Positions 6,141 to 10,185 of a stretch of 10,185 bases of DNA are shown here, piece after piece. Made by a program: the position numbers and the translations under genes. Position 1 is the first letter of the stretch. Each line of letters begins with the position of its first letter. The stretch covers positions 1-10,185 of the forward strand of contig CAMQYB010000051.1 of the NCBI GenBank assembly GCA_947039055.1, in the 5' to 3' direction. The notes under the pieces were generated by a model. That model made no database searches. It worked only from the letters and a program-made list of their open reading frames with translations, and was not told the DNA's origin. The stretch comes from an uncultured Deferribacteraceae bacterium (lineage in GTDB: Bacteria > Chrysiogenota > Deferribacteres > Deferribacterales > Mucispirillaceae).

Positions 6141-6382
6141 ACTGTTTTGACTTCCAGATTATTTTAATGTTATTTGTGTTATGTTAAATTGTTTTTGTTG
6201 AAGTTACGTAATTATTTTAATAATATTTTGTAAAAATTATATGATTATTTTAATGTCACATTAATCTATCTCAATAATATTTTATACAAATTGCATAACT
6301 GTTTTAATGTTGTGTTAGTTTATTTTTAATAATAGGTTGATTTAGTTTAATAATATTTTGTGCAAAATTATATAATTATTTT
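6141..6382. repeat. Degenerate repeat units filling the larC-nth spacer
   Basis: Read on the minus strand, units start with AAAAYARTY at 6382, 6305, 6251 and 6165. The first three end in AACATT (for example 6311-6306), giving lengths of about 77, 54 and 86 bp plus a partial last unit that reaches the larC start. All three longer units share a core close to AAAATATTATT (copies around 6219, 6273 and 6349). The first unit begins at the nth stop codon. The units differ by indels and substitutions, as expected of an old tandem duplication. No gene is seen. A TATAAT-like element in unit 3 might serve larC, but no good -35 accompanies it. Confidence 0.55.
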
Positions 6383-7038
6383 TTTCTTTTCAAATCTATT
6401 TTGATATTATCTTTATAGAAACCACAAATTCCGTTAGATAGATCACACAGATGACAATCAGATTTTTTTGCTTTACAAGTATATCTTCCAAACAGTACCA
6501 TCTGATGCGAAAATTTTGTCCAGCTGGTTTTAGGGATTTTTTTCATAAGATCGAACTCAACTTTCACAGGGTCAGATAATGTAGTTAAGCCAAGTCTATT
6601 TGATACTCGTAACATGTGAGTATCCACAACAATTCCTGCTGTATTAAATGCGTTACCTAATACAACATTTGCAGTTTTTCTGCCAGCTCCAGGGAGTTTG
6701 ATTAGATCTTCAAGAGTGTTAGGAAGGATACCATTAAAATCTTCAACTATCATTTTTGATGCAAGTAGAATATTTTTACTCTTGTTTTTATAAAATCCTG
6801 TTGTATAGATTAATTTCTCAATATCACTTATATCTGCTAAAGCCATATCGTAAGCAGTAGGATATTTTTCAAATAAGTGTGGAGTAACTTTGTTCACTTG
6901 TTTATCTGTGCATTGAGCTGACAAGATTGTCGCAACTAAAAGTTGGAACGGAGTTTCATAAAACAGTTCACACCTAGGATCATCATAAATTTTATCAAGA
7001 TAATCTAATATGATTTTTAATCTTTCAGCTTTTGTCAT
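6376..7038 (-). CDS. nth: Endonuclease III, DNA base-excision repair glycosylase
   Basis: Bifunctional DNA glycosylase / AP lyase that removes oxidised pyrimidines. The 220 residues match the family length. Visible features are the N-terminal helical part with TPFQLLVATILSAQCTD (29-45), the helix-hairpin-helix LPGAGRKTANVVLGNAF (115-131) with catalytic Lys121, VDTHMLRVSNRLGL (138-151) with catalytic Asp139, and a C-terminal [4Fe-4S] cluster loop with Cys188, Cys195, Cys198 and Cys205. The last cysteine gap is six residues rather than the usual five. The ATG has no Shine-Dalgarno sequence; the 54-nt spacer after rlpA is A/T only over long stretches, so translation may depend on coupling or an unstructured leader. 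Its stop codon abuts the degenerate repeats leading to larC. Confidence 0.94.
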   Translation of the reverse strand: MTKAERLKIILDYLDKIYDDPRCELFYETPFQLLVATILSAQCTDKQVNKVTPHLFEKYPTAYDMALADISDIEKLIYTTGFYKNKSKNILLASKMIVEDFNGILPNTLEDLIKLPGAGRKTANVVLGNAFNTAGIVVDTHMLRVSNRLGLTTLSDPVKVEFDLMKKIPKTSWTKFSHQMVLFGRYTCKAKKSDCHLCDLSNGICGFYKDNIKIDLKRKK

Positions 7039-7092
7039 TTAATTATATTCAATTTAATTATGTTTAATTTTATTTGCTTAATAATATTAATC

Positions 7093-8016
7093 TTATCTAG
7101 CGATTACAAAAGAACCAGGAAATTTTTCACCAAGTAAATCAGCTTTTGTTCTTGCGTCTGTTTTAGATTTATATCCTGTTATACGCACTCTATTAAAAGT
7201 TAGATTATCAACATCTCCAACAGTTACTTCTGTTGTATAATTATCTTCTAGTTTAACTTTTTCAACAAATTTATCTTTGTTATTAACATCAATAAATGCT
7301 CCGATCTGCACAGCGAAATCACCTTTATCAAGATCAATTTCTTCACCTTTAACGGCGTAACAGTTAGGATCTTCTGATAGAACTGTTAATTTAACTCTTG
7401 CAGTACCTTTCTTTAACATACCAATTCGTGCAGCTCCAGCTTCTGATAGATCAATAACTCTACCTTTAGAGAAAGGGCCTCTATCGTTTACTCTAACTAC
7501 GATTTGTTTACCGTTTTCAAGATTTTCAACTTTAAGAAGTGTAGGAATAGGCAATGTTTTGTGTGCAGCAGTCATAGCTGTTTGATCGTATACTTCACCG
7601 TTTGCAGTTTTTTTACCGTTAAAGCCAGGGCCGTACCAAGAGGCAACACCCTCTTCTGTAAAGTCTTCTGCTGAATCTATCGGATAGTAAGTTGTACCAT
7701 TTATAACATAAGGATTACCGATTTTTTTACGAGTACCATCAGGGATAGTCACACATACGTCTTCTAATTCGTCATAGTTAAGCATAGTTTCAGGTTGTTG
7801 AACAACATCCATATCTTTTCCATGATACTCATACGCATCATCATCAATTGCAACTGCCTCTGGTTCTTTCTCTTCTTTAGGTCTTGGTGGTTGCGTAAAA
7901 GCTCCTAGTGGTTCACGAAAATCATCGTATGATGAACGATAAAGAGACTCCTTTGGTGCACAAGAAGTAGATAGAACTAATGTAGTGATTATCAAGGTTA
8001 AAATATTAAAACTCAT
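7093..8016 (-). CDS. rlpA: RlpA family lipoprotein with DPBB and SPOR domains
   Basis: RlpA is an outer-membrane septal lipoprotein; in Pseudomonas aeruginosa it is a lytic transglycosylase acting on peptidoglycan lacking stem peptides. The 307 residues start with a lipoprotein signal peptide ending VLSTSC, with lipidated Cys19. A low-complexity acidic, proline-rich linker follows (about 20-85). The double-psi beta-barrel spans about 121-212, with EEGVASWYGPGFNGKKTANGE, Glu141, His152 in TAAHKTLP and Asp178 in VNDRGPF; these correspond to the residues important for RlpA activity. A C-terminal SPOR domain (about 232-307, FAVQIGAFIDVNNKDKF) would bind denuded septal glycan. The ATG has GGAG about ten bases upstream. 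It heads a possible transcript with nth and is divergent from the tRNA nucleotidyltransferase gene. Confidence 0.94.
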   Translation of the reverse strand: MSFNILTLIITTLVLSTSCAPKESLYRSSYDDFREPLGAFTQPPRPKEEKEPEAVAIDDDAYEYHGKDMDVVQQPETMLNYDELEDVCVTIPDGTRKKIGNPYVINGTTYYPIDSAEDFTEEGVASWYGPGFNGKKTANGEVYDQTAMTAAHKTLPIPTLLKVENLENGKQIVVRVNDRGPFSKGRVIDLSEAGAARIGMLKKGTARVKLTVLSEDPNCYAVKGEEIDLDKGDFAVQIGAFIDVNNKDKFVEKVKLEDNYTTEVTVGDVDNLTFNRVRITGYKSKTDARTKADLLGEKFPGSFVIAR

Positions 8017-8044
8017 TTAACGACAACTCCAACTGTATTAACAT

Positions 8045-8058
8045 TTGATTTATATCAA
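8045..8058. promoter_or_regulatory. FNR/CRP-family palindrome
   Basis: TTGAT-TTAT-ATCAA matches the FNR consensus TTGAT-N4-ATCAA at all ten defined positions, and the symmetry extends to 16 bp (8044-8059). It lies in the 87-bp divergent spacer. It overlaps the -35 of the rightward promoter and the probable start region of rlpA transcription, positions that would suit repression more than activation. No FNR gene is in the window, so the regulator is inferred. Confidence 0.5.
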
Positions 8059-8072
8059 ACAAACAGTATAAT
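8045..8072 (+). promoter_or_regulatory. Promoter candidate for the tRNA nucleotidyltransferase family gene
   Basis: TTGATT (8045-8050), 16 bp, and a perfect TATAAT (8067-8072) predict a start near 8079, about 25 nt before the ATG at 8104. The -35 box coincides with the left half of the FNR-like palindrome. On the opposite strand a TATACT at 8070-8065 could be the -10 of rlpA. Confidence 0.5.
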
Positions 8073-8103
8073 AAATAAAATATTTTAGTTGGTAATATTA
8101 AAG

Positions 8104-9300
8104 ATGTCAATAATAGATAGTAGTTTCATTAGAAAGAGCGTTGATCAGAGAATTCCTTTTTTAAACAGTTTAAAGGTTATTGCAGATGATATGAACGCAG
8201 AGTTTTATATAATAGGTGGAACAGTAAGGGATATTCTTTTAGGAAATGATACAATAGATATAGATATTGTTCCGTTTAATGTTGATTATATTTTATTCGC
8301 TAAAAAGTTTGCTAAAAAGATTAACGCATTTGCTATCGAATTTAAAGAGAATGTGTCTATCATAGATAAAAAGAGTAAAATTCATTTAGCAGATATTTCA
8401 GCTCCTCGTGGAGTTGATGTATATGAAGATATTTTGTTGCGTGATTTCACAATAAACAATTTAGCGATAGATAGTGAATATAATCTAATCGGTGACTATA
8501 CAGATATAGAAAATAATATTATCAGAAAAGTATCAGATAAAACTTTTACCGATGATCCGTTAAGAATTCTTAGAGCGTTTAGGTTTCAATCTAAATATGG
8601 CTTTATGATTGAAGATACCACTATGAAAAATTTAACAGATAATATTACTAGATTAAAAGAGAGTGCTGGCGAGAGAGTTAATAGTGAGATCTGTAAAATT
8701 ATAGACGGCGAACATTTTACAATATCTTTACAAACGATAGTTGATAATAATTTATTTGTATCATTAAAAGAGCTATATTTTGCAGATGAGTATAATAGTT
8801 TTTGGAGAAAAGTTGAGCAGTATATAACTCAGATGAAAAAGAGTAGTAACAATTATATTAACGATAATAGATTAGATATACTTATGGTATTGATGTTAAA
8901 TTATAAAGTTGCAGGTATAGTTATAGATTACCTCAAACTATCTAACAGTAGTAAAAAGTTTGTAAATAATATGTTCAAAGTGATTGATGAGTTCAAACGA
9001 ATTGCAACTGATAATGATTATAAAAAGTTCTGTTACAGGATTTATGATAAGTACGATATCGTAATGTATATATTTAAATTATTAGCATTTGATAACGGTA
9101 AATTAAATATTATTGATGAGTTGCACAGCAAGATTGATATAAGTAAAGCAGAATTAATATCAGGTGATACTCTACTTAATGAAGGTATAAAGCCATCAGC
9201 AGAGTTCAAAATTATATTAGAAGATCTAAAAATATTGTTATCATTTAATGAGATTGATATTGAAGGCGTGAGTGAGTATTTAAAAGATATTAGTAGATAG
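8104..9300 (+). CDS. cca: CCA tRNA nucleotidyltransferase / poly(A) polymerase family protein
   Basis: A class II nucleotidyltransferase of the family that adds CCA (or only C or A residues) to tRNA 3' ends, or polyadenylates RNA. Numbered from the ATG at 8104 (398 residues): IIGGTVRDILLG with GGTVRD at 38-43; the metal-binding pair Asp52-Ile-Asp54; LRDFTINNLAID (112-123); DPLRILRAFRF (151-161); and ERVNSEICKII (190-200). The C-terminal half is diverged and lacks a recognisable HD phosphohydrolase motif. The family members cannot be told apart reliably from sequence, so cca is tentative. An in-frame TTG at 8089 would add five residues, but neither start has a good ribosome site; ATG is preferred. 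It is followed by the duplicated leader of the FAH family gene, with no terminator seen. Confidence 0.85.
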   Translation: MSIIDSSFIRKSVDQRIPFLNSLKVIADDMNAEFYIIGGTVRDILLGNDTIDIDIVPFNVDYILFAKKFAKKINAFAIEFKENVSIIDKKSKIHLADISAPRGVDVYEDILLRDFTINNLAIDSEYNLIGDYTDIENNIIRKVSDKTFTDDPLRILRAFRFQSKYGFMIEDTTMKNLTDNITRLKESAGERVNSEICKIIDGEHFTISLQTIVDNNLFVSLKELYFADEYNSFWRKVEQYITQMKKSSNNYINDNRLDILMVLMLNYKVAGIVIDYLKLSNSSKKFVNNMFKVIDEFKRIATDNDYKKFCYRIYDKYDIVMYIFKLLAFDNGKLNIIDELHSKIDISKAELISGDTLLNEGIKPSAEFKIILEDLKILLSFNEIDIEGVSEYLKDISR

Positions 9301-9306
9301 TTTGAT

Positions 9307-9493
9307 TTGGTTTTAGCACGTATATATATAATGATGATGAAGATGAGGTTATAGATTATGAAACTTGTAAGATATTTAATAGGCAGTACAGAGAAAAATA
9401 GTTAGGTTGGTTTTAGCACGTATATATATAATGATGATGAAGATGAGGTTATAGATTATGAAACTTGTAAGATATTTAATAGGCAGTACAGAG
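9307..9493 (+). repeat. Exact 87-bp direct duplication with 100-bp period
   Basis: Bases 9307-9393 and 9407-9493 are identical, separated by 13 bp. Each copy contains TATATATATAATG, an ATGATGATGAAGATG run, the ribosome site GAGG (9345-9348 and 9445-9448) nine bases before ATG, and the first 12 codons of the FAH family gene. The first copy starts six bases after the cca stop codon. A TATAAT occurs in each copy (9327-9332 and 9427-9432), so promoter elements may also be duplicated. Confidence 0.97.
9358..9405 (+). pseudogene. Truncated duplicate of the FAH gene 5' end (15 codons)
   Basis: This is the first copy of the FAH start, ATG to GAG (MKLVRYLIGSTE), identical to the full gene. It then runs through the 13-bp junction as Lys-Asn-Ser to a TAG at 9403-9405. 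It keeps a perfect copy of the gene's ribosome binding site, so a 15-residue peptide could be made. It is best seen as a by-product of the duplication; an effect on expression of the full gene 53 nt downstream is possible but unproven. Confidence 0.75.
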
Positions 9494-10185
9494 TATAGAG
9501 GAGTTTTAGATGGTGACACTATATCTAGGATACACGGATCGTTTTTTCACAGCTATGAGATCAGTAACGATAAATATAATATTAATGATGTGAAAATTTT
9601 ACCACCTATTTTGCCATCAAAAGTAATCGGATTTAGAAAGAATTATAAATCTGAGTCTATATCTGATATACCGTTAATGTTTCTGAAACCACCAACAACG
9701 GTTATATCTGCATACGATGATATTCTCTATCCAGAAAATATCGACTCTCTACATTTAGAGATTGAGGTTGCGTTAGTGATATCAAGAAAGGCACGCTTTG
9801 TGAAAGTTGAGCACGCTAAAGATTATATTTTAGGGTATACGGTAGCGAACGATATAACAGCAAGAAACTCTAAACTTCCTGAAAGTTATACGGAGGGAAA
9901 ATGTTACGATACAACAACTCCGCTTGGGGTGTTTATTGATACAACTTTTAATATAGATGATGATATTGCGATGGTTACAAAGATCAATAATCAAACTGTA
10001 CAGAGTGGTAAATTTGCTGATATACATTTTTCACCTTATGAACTTATCGCACACGCATCAACTGTTATGACGTTGCAAGCAGGCGATATTATATTGACTG
10101 GCACACCTGCTACTCCTCCTGAAGTTAAAGTAGGTGACACCGTTGAACTAAGCATAACGGGACTTGGTGGACAAGTTAATAAAGT
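9458..10185 (+). CDS. Fumarylacetoacetate hydrolase family protein (3' end cut by window)
   Basis: The frame starts at ATG 9458 with GAGG nine bases upstream and runs off the window after 242 codons. The FAH fold family covers C-C bond hydrolases, decarboxylases and tautomerases such as acylpyruvases and 2-keto-4-pentenoate hydratase-like enzymes; substrate cannot be assigned. Features: a short N-terminal domain to about residue 47; PSKVIGFRKNYKSE (53-66); FLKPPTTVI (75-83); metal ligands Glu101 and Glu103 in LEIEVALVISRKAR and Asp132 in GYTVANDITARN (126-137); GKCYDTTTPLGVFI (147-160), where many relatives have GKSFDTFxPxGP; and LTGTP (213-217) with VGDTVELSITGLGG near the end. Most of the protein is present; only a short C-terminus should be missing. 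It probably belongs to a unit with the upstream nucleotidyltransferase, unless the duplicated leader holds its own promoter. Confidence 0.9.
   Translation, partial: MKLVRYLIGSTEYRGVLDGDTISRIHGSFFHSYEISNDKYNINDVKILPPILPSKVIGFRKNYKSESISDIPLMFLKPPTTVISAYDDILYPENIDSLHLEIEVALVISRKARFVKVEHAKDYILGYTVANDITARNSKLPESYTEGKCYDTTTPLGVFIDTTFNIDDDIAMVTKINNQTVQSGKFADIHFSPYELIAHASTVMTLQAGDIILTGTPATPPEVKVGDTVELSITGLGGQVNK

Noticed and set aside
4945..6375. Cobalamin riboswitch controlling cobO or larC
   Set aside because: No conserved B12-box-like sequence or folded leader could be recognised in the spacers at 4945-4970 or 6141-6375.
9431..9454. Micro-frame ATGATGATGAAGATGAGG ending in TAG as a leader peptide
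   Set aside because: Seven codons in a trinucleotide-like run, no ribosome site, and it occurs in both copies of the duplication; it more likely only provides the GAGG for the next ATG.
1..10185. Mobile elements, prophage, tRNA or rRNA genes, and defence systems
   Set aside because: Every sizeable frame belongs to a known housekeeping family or to the single orphan gene; no transposase, integrase, terminal inverted repeats or tRNA-like fold was seen.

Overview
The window is very AT-rich (about 30% G+C by eye) and carries ordinary chromosomal genes of a diderm bacterium. A System I (Ccm) cytochrome c maturation cluster and an RlpA outer-membrane lipoprotein point to a Gram-negative envelope and c-type cytochrome respiration. 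The CcmE has the CxxxY haem-binding variant known from Desulfovibrio and archaea rather than the proteobacterial HxxxY. LarC (nickel-pincer cofactor) and a corrinoid adenosyltransferase fit an anaerobic or microaerobic lifestyle. A low-GC lineage such as Deferribacterota would fit, but this is a guess from gene content; no marker gene settles it.

Left part (1-3431): the minus strand carries ccmE, ccmA and ccmB, in that order of transcription. Past the ccmB stop codon lies an array of ~71-bp tandem repeats running off the window edge; each repeat is a decayed copy of the ccmB 3' end. ccmE and ccmA are separated by a 209-bp spacer holding a probable terminator or attenuator and a palindrome. 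Divergent from ccmE is ccdA, which supplies reductant across the membrane for the same pathway. Its Shine-Dalgarno sequence lies inside the nominal open frame, which suggests an unusual start codon.

Middle part (3432-8016): a hairpin terminator follows ccdA. Then come a small basic orphan protein gene with its own strong promoter, a clear minus-strand terminator, and a probable minus-strand series rlpA - nth - larC - cobO. The larC-nth spacer is filled with degenerate repeat units that begin at the nth stop codon.

Right part (8017-10185): a short divergent promoter region contains a perfect FNR-type palindrome. Reading rightwards are a class II tRNA nucleotidyltransferase / poly(A) polymerase family gene and a fumarylacetoacetate hydrolase family gene cut by the window end. 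An exact 87-bp duplication has copied the leader and first 12 codons of the latter, leaving a 15-codon truncated copy upstream.

I see no phage, transposase, CRISPR, tRNA or rRNA, and no obviously new multi-gene system. The most notable features are the repeated duplication of gene ends into neighbouring spacers, the CxxxY CcmE, the unusual ccdA start, the FNR-like site and the orphan gene at 3652-4068.
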